Positions 1 through 6,309 of a stretch of 9,799 bases of DNA are shown here, one piece after another. The translations under genes and the position numbers were made by a program. The stretch's first letter is position 1, and each line of letters begins with the position of its first letter. Under the pieces are notes generated by a model. The model searched no databases, was not told the origin of the DNA, and saw only the letters and a list, made by a program, of their open reading frames with translations. The stretch spans positions 1-9,799 of the forward strand of contig PSRL01000049.1 of NCBI GenBank assembly GCA_003176035.1, given 5' to 3'. The DNA comes from Verrucomicrobiota bacterium (lineage in GTDB: Bacteria > Verrucomicrobiota > Verrucomicrobiia > Chthoniobacterales > Xiphinematobacteraceae).

Positions 1-85
1 CTACGATGGCTCCAAACTGTTCGAAAGCTGCGCGCAGTTCGTCTTCTGTGGTATCAAAGGAAAGATTTCCTATGTAGAGTCTCAT
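1..85 (-). CDS. RRM-domain RNA-binding protein, N-terminal part (runs off the left edge)
   Basis: The reverse strand from position 85 reads ATG and then 27 further open codons to the window edge. The product begins MRLYIGNLSFDTTEDELR and continues into AAFEQFGAIV. This is the start of an RNA recognition motif: LYIGNL is the RNP-2 strand, followed by the first helix (TEDELRAAFEQFG), which normally leads into the RNP-1 strand. RNP-1 lies outside the window. Small single-RRM proteins of this kind in bacteria (cyanobacteria, Verrucomicrobiota and others) bind RNA in the cytoplasm and are often stress or cold related; that role is family knowledge and not shown here. No clear Shine-Dalgarno sequence precedes the ATG. 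The gene reads away from the rest of the window, and its leader lies in the long gap to its right. Family assignment is confident, the exact role is not. Confidence 0.85.
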   Translation of the reverse strand, partial: MRLYIGNLSFDTTEDELRAAFEQFGAIV

Positions 86-334
86 ATATCTATCTGTCTG
101 TATCTTAGGAAAGAAGCAACTGATTGCTGCAAAGCCGCTCCCGAATACCGGGTTTCAAATCACCATAGAGACTAACTCACTTGACGATTCGCCACGCAAT
201 CAACATATCCAATCGGTTCTAACGGGAGCCATTGTGTCCTCGACGCGGGAATTTGCAAGGCAAACTTTTGCTCTCGGATTGGCCGAGGGTATTTCTTGAC
301 TTAAAGGTATCTGTTAAGAGGCAAATGACTGCTC

Positions 335-362
335 AGTATAGCGTATAAGTACCTAAAAACAA
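335..362 (-). promoter_or_regulatory. Possible sigma-70-type promoter reading toward the RRM gene
   Basis: On the minus strand TTGTTT (357-362) and TATACT (335-340) are separated by 16 bases. The -10 matches the consensus at five of six positions, the -35 only at three. If used, transcription would start near 328 and give a leader of about 240 bases before the RRM start at 85. A small CCCG/CGGG hairpin (140-152) would lie in that leader. This is a pattern match only. Confidence 0.22.
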
Positions 363-510
363 GCCAATATTCCATACTAAAGCATTTATGAGCTGAGCCA
401 GCCGCACAGTGTGCCAGCCGTCGCTTACTTTTTGAGCAGTCGAAATTTCGGTGACAAGTTTCTTAAGAGAACGAGTGTGCCCTGGAGTTGCCGACCTCAA
501 AGTAGGCTCC

Positions 511-570
511 TTTCAGAGAGTTTTTTAAATAAAACAATTACATGTTGTTTCCAGGAATTTTCGGCCCAGG
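511..570 (+). repeat. Dispersed repeat, degenerate copy A
   Basis: Similar to the copy at 1992-2087 in the same orientation. Shared blocks, in order, are a TAGG start, an AGAG tract, TTTTTTAA (521-528) and TTACATG (538-544). TTACATGTTG (538-547) is repeated perfectly in inverted form at 667-676 in copy B. Degenerate outside these blocks, so the boundaries are approximate. Confidence 0.5.
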
Positions 571-639
571 AGCGAAGCAACAATCAGGCCATATCTTGAT
601 GATACGGACCGGTTGGGGCGACAAAGCCTGGGGCAAAAA

Positions 640-720
640 GGCCGGCAACCTCACGGCAATTTCTTGCAACATGTAACTATTTAGTTAATAAATACTCTGA
701 AATTCGTGCCTCCAAGTTGA
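640..720 (-). repeat. Dispersed repeat, copy B (inverted partner of copy C)
   Basis: The core at 649-687 matches the reverse complement of 2025-2063 at 34 of 39 positions without gaps, including an uninterrupted GGCAATTTCTTGC. Read on the minus strand, weaker similarity extends both ways: a GGAG...CG...CAGAG stretch before the core and a GAGG...GCCGGCC stretch after it. It lies just downstream of the manA stop codon, so it may also affect the manA transcript end. Confidence 0.75.
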
Positions 721-737
721 CTTAATAAATGAGCGCT

Positions 738-1688
738 CTAGGATGTGGGAAGAGTGGTTTGTAAGACGGCAGCTTCTCCATTGACCGGTTGGATCATTGT
801 GGCATGGAGCTCAGCTGGTACTAAGAAAAAGTGGCCGACCGGAAATTCTTCACCTCCGCAGCGGACACGGCCCATAACAACGGTGTAAATTGAAAACTCC
901 TCCGCGTCGCGAGCAGCAAATGGCTCCGAAAACTTTATAAAGCGGACTCGGAAAAAATTGCAATCGGCCACCAAATCCTGCCCGGGCGGTTGGATCCGGG
1001 GCTCAAAATCTTCAAAGTCGATAGATGCTAACGACTCATGAATGTGCAGTTGGCGAGGGCACCCATCGAGTCCCAACCGGTTCCAATCATACACTCGAAA
1101 AGTAGTATCGCTATTTTGTTGGATTTCGACGATCACGTTATGCTCACCGATAGCGTGGACTCTCCCACTGGGAATGAAAATGGAACCGCCAACCTGAACG
1201 GGAATTTCATGCAGGACCTCTTCGACGTGACCCGAGGTCAAGAGCTCTTCAAACTGCTTTTTAGTAGTACCTTTTTTTAACCCGGCATAAACCTTTGCGC
1301 CCGGGTCGGCGTCCAAAAAATACCACATCTCGGTTTTTGGCTGCCCATTTAAAAAAGCGGCAATCCTTTCCGGCGGATGTACCTGTACAGAAAGGCGGCT
1401 GTGCGCATCAAGTAACTTGAAGAGCAGCGGAAAACGTGAAGAGGCAAAATTAACAAATCGCGACCCGAAGATCTTGGCTCTTTCCTTTTGCCAGAGTGTA
1501 TTGAGGGTTTTTCCTCGCAACGGACCAGAATGGACAACGCTCTGGACATCCTCTCGATCAACTAATTCCCAAAGTTCTCCAATAGGAATTCCATTGGGAA
1601 GTGACTTGCCATAAGTACTCAGCCTTTTTCCTCCCCAAACGCGCTCCATTGGAATTGGCTCAAAGATTAAGGGTTTTTCCAAATTCAC
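738..1688 (-). CDS. manA: Mannose-6-phosphate isomerase, class I short form
   Basis: A 316-residue cytoplasmic Zn enzyme that interconverts mannose-6-phosphate and fructose-6-phosphate, feeding GDP-mannose and related surface sugars or mannose catabolism. The length fits the short Bacillus-type class of about 315 residues. The metal site is intact: Q102 and H104 in SVQVHPP, E120 in KTEMWYFL and H178 in IPSGRVHAIG. The catalytic arginine is R198 in DTTFRVYDWNR. The N-terminal FEPIPMERVWGG motif is typical and the cupin fold continues to the C terminus. The start is a GTG at 1688-1686; an in-frame TGA lies two codons upstream, so no longer form is possible. An internal ATG (M14) would cut the conserved N terminus. 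There is no strong Shine-Dalgarno sequence. The gene is monocistronic here, and an inverted repeat pair flanks it (649-687, 2025-2063). Confidence 0.93.
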   Translation of the reverse strand: MNLEKPLIFEPIPMERVWGGKRLSTYGKSLPNGIPIGELWELVDREDVQSVVHSGPLRGKTLNTLWQKERAKIFGSRFVNFASSRFPLLFKLLDAHSRLSVQVHPPERIAAFLNGQPKTEMWYFLDADPGAKVYAGLKKGTTKKQFEELLTSGHVEEVLHEIPVQVGGSIFIPSGRVHAIGEHNVIVEIQQNSDTTFRVYDWNRLGLDGCPRQLHIHESLASIDFEDFEPRIQPPGQDLVADCNFFRVRFIKFSEPFAARDAEEFSIYTVVMGRVRCGGEEFPVGHFFLVPAELHATMIQPVNGEAAVLQTTLPTS

Positions 1689-1833
1689 GTTTCATTATTT
1701 CCATGTAAAAGAATTTCCAGCGAGAAATTTGTAGCCTAAGAAGACCTATTTTTCTGCGGATTTCATCGCAGCCAAAGCAGTTGTTAAATGAATTACACAA
1801 AAAGAGAGAAACTTGTGGTAAGAAATGACATCC

Positions 1834-1876
1834 TGGAACCCCTCCCAAGACCTATAGCCAAACTCCTTTAAAATGA
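1834..1876 (-). repeat. Dispersed repeat, copy D (short form)
   Basis: Plus-strand 1852-1876 equals the reverse complement of 1992-2016 at 23 of 25 positions; a shared run is AAACTCCT. Read on the minus strand, the next block (1854-1834) matches 2067-2087 of copy C at 17 of 21 positions, beginning TAGGTCTTG in both. In copy C these two blocks are separated by about 50 extra bases; in copy D they are adjacent. Confidence 0.7.
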
Positions 1877-1896
1877 GAGCAACCTTGTGGGTCTTT

Positions 1897-1995
1897 TTAT
1901 CTCAGCCATTGTTGCAAAACCAAGTCCATATCATGGAGAAAGTCTTGCTTTTGCGCCGCGTCCGAAGAAAAAATACCCTCCAAATTTGTGGTCAT
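1897..1995 (-). CDS. Possible small protein of 32 residues, unknown function
   Basis: The minus strand from 1995 reads an ATG-started ORF of 32 codons ending in TAA at 1897. The product begins MTTNLEGIFSSDAAQKQDFL and ends HDMDLVLQQWLR. The composition is protein-like: acidic and amphipathic, with a plausible C-terminal helix (QDFLHDMDLVLQQWL) and no membrane segment. I do not recognise a family. There is no Shine-Dalgarno sequence, and the start codon lies inside the repeat block at 1992-2016, so the repeat would supply its 5' region. It sits between inverted repeat copies D and C. It could be a real small gene, the C-terminal tail of a decayed larger gene, or chance. An in-frame TAG eight codons upstream of the ATG rules out a longer intact gene. 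Confidence 0.3.
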   Translation of the reverse strand: MTTNLEGIFSSDAAQKQDFLHDMDLVLQQWLR

Positions 1996-2087
1996 TTTAT
2001 AGGAGTTTCGCTATAGAGGTTTTTTAACTGACCAGTTACATGTCGCAAGAAATTGCCCTGAGGTGCTAGGTCTTGAAAGAGGTTCTA
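1992..2087 (+). repeat. Dispersed repeat, copy C (long form)
   Basis: This is the fullest copy. It starts with a block containing TATAGGAGTTTCGCTATAG (1998-2016), which can fold as a hairpin (TATAG/CTATA, 8-base loop). Next come TTTTTTAA and the 39-bp segment 2025-2063 shared with copy B, then TAGGTCTTGAAAGAGGTTCTA (2067-2087), shared with copy D. GCTA occurs at both ends of the middle segment (2010-2013 and 2065-2068), as expected if that segment was inserted or lost by recombination at a short repeat. Confidence 0.72.
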
Positions 2088-2111
2088 CACTCCTGACTTT
2101 GCATCCGGCAG

Positions 2112-3212
2112 CTATTGACCGCTCCGGAATAAGCATTTTACTCGTCGGTGAATACGCGTCAAAATCTCCCAAGGGATTGTGCCCGCCCAATGGGCAATAT
2201 CGGTTGCTGTAATCTTTTCCGTTTGTTGTTCTCCGATAAGAACAATTTCATCGCCGCGCGAAACTTGGAGGCCTTTAGGAATACTGACTACAGTCTGATC
2301 CATGGTCACACGGCCGACAATAGGGCAACGAAGTCCTTGAGCTAAAACGTATGCGGGACTGCTCGAAAGCTGAACGGGATAACCGTCCGCATAGCCAATG
2401 GCAATGGTTGCCAGACGACAGGGTTCGGAAGTGGTGAAAGTATGCCCGTAACTCACACAACGTCCCTTGCCGACTTCACGTACCTCAATAACGCGTGTTT
2501 TCCAAGACAAGGCAGGTTTGAATCGGTGCTGATATTTTTCGGGAGAAGCGATCCCATAGAGAGCTAAGCCGGGCCTGACCAAATCAAATGCGTGATCTGG
2601 GAATTCCAAAATTCCGGCGCTATGCAACGCGTGGAGCAGAACACCAGGAAAGAGTTTCCGGAATATCGAGGCATGCTCTTCCATCCATTCAAGCTGCTCT
2701 CGACTAAAAATAGGATCTTCAACGGCAGCGGCAAGGTGGGTTGCTATCGAATGCACCGAGACTGTCCGTAAACGAGAGAGAGTATTCAGGCTGGCTACCG
2801 CATGATCTTTCCAAAGGCCGATCCTTCCCATACCAGTATCGATCTTTATGCTGAGTCGCACGGGCTGCGAGATCGCATACTTCGCGTATTCCCTTGCTTC
2901 TTCCACGCTTGAGACAGTGGGAATAAAATCATGTTTGACCACTTCTTGACGCTCCGAGGGCAAGGACGGGCCCAGAATGAGAATATCGCGATCTTGCACG
3001 GCCTCTCGAAGTTCCAAGGCTTCGGAAAGGCATGCGACAGCAAAAGCGCTGGAATCGGACTTCAGTACTTTTGCCACATTGGTAGCGCCGTGCCCGTAAG
3101 CATTTGCCTTGACAACACTAATGACTCCACAGCGCAGCGGTAACCGAGAGCGAAGCTCTCTCAAATTTGCTTGCAAGTAATCCGCTTGTATCTCGGTCCA
3201 GCTTCGAAACAT
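2112..3212 (-). CDS. alr: Alanine racemase
   Basis: A 366-residue PLP-dependent enzyme converting L-alanine to D-alanine for peptidoglycan, acting in the cytoplasm. The length is normal for the family. The PLP lysine is K35 in VVKANAYGHG at the start of the TIM-barrel domain. IKIDTGMGRIG (123-132), HSAG (197-200) and VRPGLALYG (212-220) are the usual barrel motifs, with R213 at the PLP-binding position. The C-terminal beta domain supplies the second catalytic residue, Y255 in RCVSYGHTF, then IGYADGYP (272-279) and GRVTMDQ (300-306). All key residues are present, so the protein should be active. The start is the ATG at 3212-3210, with no Shine-Dalgarno sequence. It is divergent from the isomerase gene at 3319, with a 106-base shared spacer. 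Presence of this gene implies a D-alanine-containing cell wall. Confidence 0.95.
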   Translation of the reverse strand: MFRSWTEIQADYLQANLRELRSRLPLRCGVISVVKANAYGHGATNVAKVLKSDSSAFAVACLSEALELREAVQDRDILILGPSLPSERQEVVKHDFIPTVSSVEEAREYAKYAISQPVRLSIKIDTGMGRIGLWKDHAVASLNTLSRLRTVSVHSIATHLAAAVEDPIFSREQLEWMEEHASIFRKLFPGVLLHALHSAGILEFPDHAFDLVRPGLALYGIASPEKYQHRFKPALSWKTRVIEVREVGKGRCVSYGHTFTTSEPCRLATIAIGYADGYPVQLSSSPAYVLAQGLRCPIVGRVTMDQTVVSIPKGLQVSRGDEIVLIGEQQTEKITATDIAHWAGTIPWEILTRIHRRVKCLFRSGQ

Positions 3213-3226
3213 TTGTCAGTCGACAG

Positions 3227-3256
3227 ATTCTATACTAGGCTCTTTTTGCATGTAAA
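3227..3256 (-). promoter_or_regulatory. Candidate alr promoter, nearly leaderless
   Basis: On the minus strand TTTACA (3251-3256, five of six consensus bases) is followed after 18 bases by TAGAAT (3227-3232, five of six). The overlapping TATAGA (3229-3234) would give a 16-base spacer. The predicted start near 3220 leaves only about eight bases before the alr ATG, which fits the absence of a ribosome binding site. Confidence 0.35.
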
Positions 3257-3318
3257 GAGAGGGCTTCGATGACCTCTTGCAACACCCTTCCTGAGATAAA
3301 AATTTAAATCAATTCCGA

Positions 3319-4920
3319 ATGAAGACAGTTTATTTAATCGCTAACGGGGACGTCAGGCTTTCTGCAAATCGCGTGTGCCAAGCTGCGCAAGCAGCGATGG
3401 AAACTCTTATTGCTAAATCCATTGAACGCGAGGGATGGAGGCTACAGCGCGCTCATGACTTCGATGCTGCTAAACAGCATGGATTTATAGATAGTCAGAA
3501 ATATGGAATGCACGTCATTAAGTCTATCCCGGCTGATGCGCCATTGATTGTTGCCGAGGCGGTTTGGATGTACAGTCATCATATCCTGGCAGGATTAATA
3601 TCGCATCGTGGTCCCATTCTCACTGTTGCTAATTGGAGCGGCACTTGGCCAGGACTAGTGGGATTATTAAACTTAAACGCTAGCCTGACCAAGGCTGGAG
3701 TCAAATACAGTTCTCTTTGGAGCGAGGATTTTAGCGATGCGTTTTTCACGAAAGGCTTACACCAGTGGCTGCACACTGGTGTCGTAACCCACGATGAATC
3801 CCATGTCCGTCCTTACGAAAACGGAGAAGTGTCAGCCGCTCAGGAAAAAATCGGGACGGAATTCGCGCGGGATCTCAAAGATCAGAAAGCTATCATGGGG
3901 ATTTTTGATGAGGGTTGCATGGGCATGTACAACGCCATCATTCCCGACGAGCTGCTGCACCAGACGGGCATCTTCAAGGAGCGTCTTAGCCAATCTACTC
4001 TCTACGCAAAAATGCTGACAGTGGCCGACCATGAGGCACGTGCGACATATGACTGGTATCTGAAAAAGGGGATGAAATTTAAGTTGGGCACTAATGAGGC
4101 GACCGATCTGACGGAAAATCAAATCCTCCGGCAATGCAAAATGTATATCGCCGCGGTTCGTTTGGCGGATGACTTTGGTTGCGGGACAATTGGTATCCAA
4201 TATCAACTGGGGTTGAATGACTTGACACCCGCATCCGATCTGGTTGAAGGGACACTGAACAACGTCGAACGCCCGCCTGTTTATTCGGAAGATGGGAGAG
4301 AGCTCTTCCCTGGCGAAGCGATTCCGCATTTTAACGAAGTTGATGAATGCGCGGGACTGGATGGCTTGATCACTTATCAGCTTTGGCGAAAATTGGGTTA
4401 TCCACCGGAAAATACCCTTCATGATCTCCGGTGGGGCCGCCACTATTGCGATGGAAAAATCGATGCATATGTATGGGTATTATTGATTTCCGGAAGCGTC
4501 CCCCCTGCACATTTCGCAGACCATTGGGCCGGCGCTACTGGCGAAAGGCAACCTCCGATGTACTTTCATTTAGGGGGAAGCACATTAAAAGGAATTTCAA
4601 AACCGGGATGGTTAGTTTGGAGCCGCGTTTATATCCAAAGCGGAAAATTAGCTTATGACACCGGCCTTTTAGAGGCTGTGGAACTGCCGCAAAAGGAAAC
4701 AGAAGATCGGTGGAATTTAACGACCTCCCAATGGCCGATTCTCCATGGGGTTTTGTCGGGAATTAGCCGGGACCAAATGATGGCTCGGCATAAATCCAAC
4801 CATATCCAGGTAGTTTATGCCCCAAGTAAGGAAAAAGCCGTCCACGGTTTAAAAATTAAGGCAGCTGCTATGAAAGAGTTGGGCTTGGAAGTCTTTTTCT
4901 GTGGAGATCTCACAATATAA
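3319..4920 (+). CDS. L-fucose isomerase-like protein (sugar isomerase family)
   Basis: A 533-residue cytoplasmic protein related to the L-fucose/L-arabinose isomerase family, which interconverts aldoses and ketoses with a divalent metal. The N-terminal half has the alpha/beta region seen in the family (PLIVAEAVWMYSHH at 75-88, TVANWSGTWPGLVG at 102-115), then FDEGCMGMYNAI (196-207), typical of FucI-like proteins. Aligned from memory to E. coli FucI metal ligands (E337, D361, H528), the likely counterparts are E317 in NVERPP, D342 in FNEVDECAGLDG and H495 in SNHIQVVYAP. The E-to-D spacing (25) is close to that of FucI (24). It is somewhat shorter than the 591-residue E. coli enzyme. The start ATG lacks a Shine-Dalgarno sequence. 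No fucose kinase, aldolase or transporter gene is adjacent, so the true substrate is unknown and I withhold the symbol fucI. Confidence 0.85.
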   Translation: MKTVYLIANGDVRLSANRVCQAAQAAMETLIAKSIEREGWRLQRAHDFDAAKQHGFIDSQKYGMHVIKSIPADAPLIVAEAVWMYSHHILAGLISHRGPILTVANWSGTWPGLVGLLNLNASLTKAGVKYSSLWSEDFSDAFFTKGLHQWLHTGVVTHDESHVRPYENGEVSAAQEKIGTEFARDLKDQKAIMGIFDEGCMGMYNAIIPDELLHQTGIFKERLSQSTLYAKMLTVADHEARATYDWYLKKGMKFKLGTNEATDLTENQILRQCKMYIAAVRLADDFGCGTIGIQYQLGLNDLTPASDLVEGTLNNVERPPVYSEDGRELFPGEAIPHFNEVDECAGLDGLITYQLWRKLGYPPENTLHDLRWGRHYCDGKIDAYVWVLLISGSVPPAHFADHWAGATGERQPPMYFHLGGSTLKGISKPGWLVWSRVYIQSGKLAYDTGLLEAVELPQKETEDRWNLTTSQWPILHGVLSGISRDQMMARHKSNHIQVVYAPSKEKAVHGLKIKAAAMKELGLEVFFCGDLTI

Positions 4921-5166
4921 AGATGTGCCCCGCCGGCCTTCCTCGGTTTTAGGAGAGGTTCTAATCACCAATATAAACTTCTCTCGAAGGCAACTAAGAG
5001 ACGCTGCCGGAAGTGAAATGTGATGGGAATCAGGTCTTTTGGCCCGGAAGGATTTTTGAAAGTTTTATTGCAATTATAACCAATACATTACGAAAAACCG
5101 TAGGCGCAGGAGTTTTTTCGAAAGTCATTGTCTTCAAAAGCGGAAACCGTGTATGTTACTGTTGGA

Positions 5167-6309
5167 ATGCAACCTGTTGCAAATAGAAATGGAATCCGCG
5201 TTTTAATGATTTTCCTCGCCTTTTTGGCGGTTTCCTGTGGAAGGCGACCTGAAACCCCCGCCGCACCTCGCGTAGAGGCAGTGCCAGCGATCAGCCGCGA
5301 CGTACCTTTCTATCTTGATACTTTCGGCAATTGCGTGACAGTCGCCTCCGTCACCATCCAACCGCAGGTTACAGGCATTCTTGCGCAAACACTTTTTAAA
5401 GAGGGAGATTTCGTCACCCCTGGCGAAAAACTTTACGAAGTCGACCCCGAGCCTTATCAAGCAGCCCTTCTGCAAACTCGGGGGGACTTGGAGACTGCTC
5501 GTGCAAATCTCTGGAATGCCCAACAAAGCCTCCAGCGACAGACTCAACTTTACGCAAAACAAACCATAGACGTTCAAACACTGCAAAATGCTCAAGCTGC
5601 TGAACGAGCCGCTGAAGGAAAGGTACAATCAGCGGAAGCAGCATTAAAGCAGGCAACAATCAATTTAGGCTATTGCTCGATTACTTCTCCCATATCCGGG
5701 AAGACCGGCGTCTATCTGGTAAATACCGGAAATTTGGTGACTGCTAACACGACGAAGTTAATAAACATCCAAACGATTCAACCCATCTACATAGATTTCA
5801 CAGTTCCTGAAGTGGAACTTGGGAAAATCCGCGAAGACTTTGATCGAAACACATTGGAGGTCATTGCCACGATTCCTGAAAGAAGAGGCTATGAAGCGCG
5901 AGGAAAGCTTCAGTTTCTGGATAACAAAGTATCAGCTCAGGCAGGAACCCTCTGGTTGAGAGCCCAATTTGAAAATAAGGACAATGTGTTGTGGCCTGGT
6001 CTCTACGTAAATGTCAGATTAATTCTCCATACGTTGGCTTCAGCTGTTTTAGTCCCTCAATCAGCCGTCTTGGTTGGGCAAAACGGGCCTTTTTTATTCG
6101 TTATTGATAGCACGGGGCATGCTCACATCAGACCTGTCAAGACGGGCGAACTTCACGATGATCTGATTGTGATCGTCGGCGGGTTGAAAGCAGGAGAGCT
6201 GGTGGTGACTTCCGGTCAACTCATGTTATCCGATGGTGCTTTGGCAAAGGTCCGGATGAGATCACCGGCGGAAACTGTCGAAAACCAAACAATCAAAGGG
6301 GCTCAATGA
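5167..6309 (+). CDS. RND efflux periplasmic adaptor (membrane fusion protein), probable lipoprotein
   Basis: The adaptor links an inner-membrane RND pump to an outer-membrane channel. From the ATG at 5167 it has 380 residues: a short basic N terminus, a hydrophobic stretch (VLMIFLAFLAV) and a lipobox-like AVSC with C24, so it is probably lipid-anchored in the periplasm. Then come the first half of the barrel-sandwich (lipoyl-like) domain (about 62-99, containing KEGDFVTPGEKLYEVDP), an alpha-helical coiled-coil hairpin rich in Gln and Ala (about 100-162), the second half (SITSPISGKTGVY), a beta-barrel domain (about 205-287) and the membrane-proximal domain (about 290-367). The open frame extends upstream to a TTG at 5128, but that adds residues before a normal signal peptide, and the AGGAG at 5107-5111 is too far from it. 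I prefer 5167, without certainty. The stop overlaps the next start (ATGA). Confidence 0.92.
   Translation: MQPVANRNGIRVLMIFLAFLAVSCGRRPETPAAPRVEAVPAISRDVPFYLDTFGNCVTVASVTIQPQVTGILAQTLFKEGDFVTPGEKLYEVDPEPYQAALLQTRGDLETARANLWNAQQSLQRQTQLYAKQTIDVQTLQNAQAAERAAEGKVQSAEAALKQATINLGYCSITSPISGKTGVYLVNTGNLVTANTTKLINIQTIQPIYIDFTVPEVELGKIREDFDRNTLEVIATIPERRGYEARGKLQFLDNKVSAQAGTLWLRAQFENKDNVLWPGLYVNVRLILHTLASAVLVPQSAVLVGQNGPFLFVIDSTGHAHIRPVKTGELHDDLIVIVGGLKAGELVVTSGQLMLSDGALAKVRMRSPAETVENQTIKGAQ

Larger units (their letters stand above)
86..737. other. Long gene-poor region with repeat remnants
   Basis: This stretch of about 650 bases holds no reading frame that I recognise as a protein and no tRNA or rRNA signature. 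The longest open frame (411-599, plus, 62 codons) starts at a GTG, lacks a ribosome binding site and has a composition with no family resemblance, so I treat it as chance. The left half probably contains the leader and promoter of the RRM gene. The right half contains two related repeat copies in opposite orientation (about 511-570 and 640-720). A short tandem of GCCAGCCG occurs at 397-404 and 413-420. Confidence 0.6.
1689..2111. other. Gene-poor region between manA and alr
   Basis: About 420 bases without a recognised gene. It contains repeat copies D (1834-1876) and C (1992-2087) in opposite orientation, with a possible 32-residue minus-strand ORF between them. The manA promoter should lie between about 1690 and 1830, but I see no convincing -35/-10 pair there. 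No T-rich hairpin terminator for alr is visible near 2050-2111. Confidence 0.6.

Noticed and set aside
411..599. 62-codon plus-strand ORF
   Set aside because: GTG start without a ribosome binding site, no recognisable family, and it runs through repeat copy A. Likely chance.
649..2063. Insertion sequence with terminal inverted repeats
   Set aside because: The interior encodes mannose-6-phosphate isomerase and no transposase, and no target-site duplication is evident at the outer ends.
511..2087. CRISPR array
   Set aside because: The repeats are few, diverged, in mixed orientation and irregularly spaced, with no uniform spacers and no cas gene.
3832..4443. 203-codon ORF antisense to the FucI-like gene
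   Set aside because: Lies fully inside a well-supported gene in another frame, with no independent family motif. It is a shadow.
4952..4984. Hairpin after the FucI-like gene (GGAGAGGTT with AACTTCTCT, with G-T pairs)
   Set aside because: The stem depends on wobble pairs, has a long loop and is not followed by a T-run, so I do not call a terminator.
5056..5080. TTGAAA and TATAAC upstream of the adaptor gene as a promoter
   Set aside because: The spacer is 13 bases, too short for a sigma-70 promoter.
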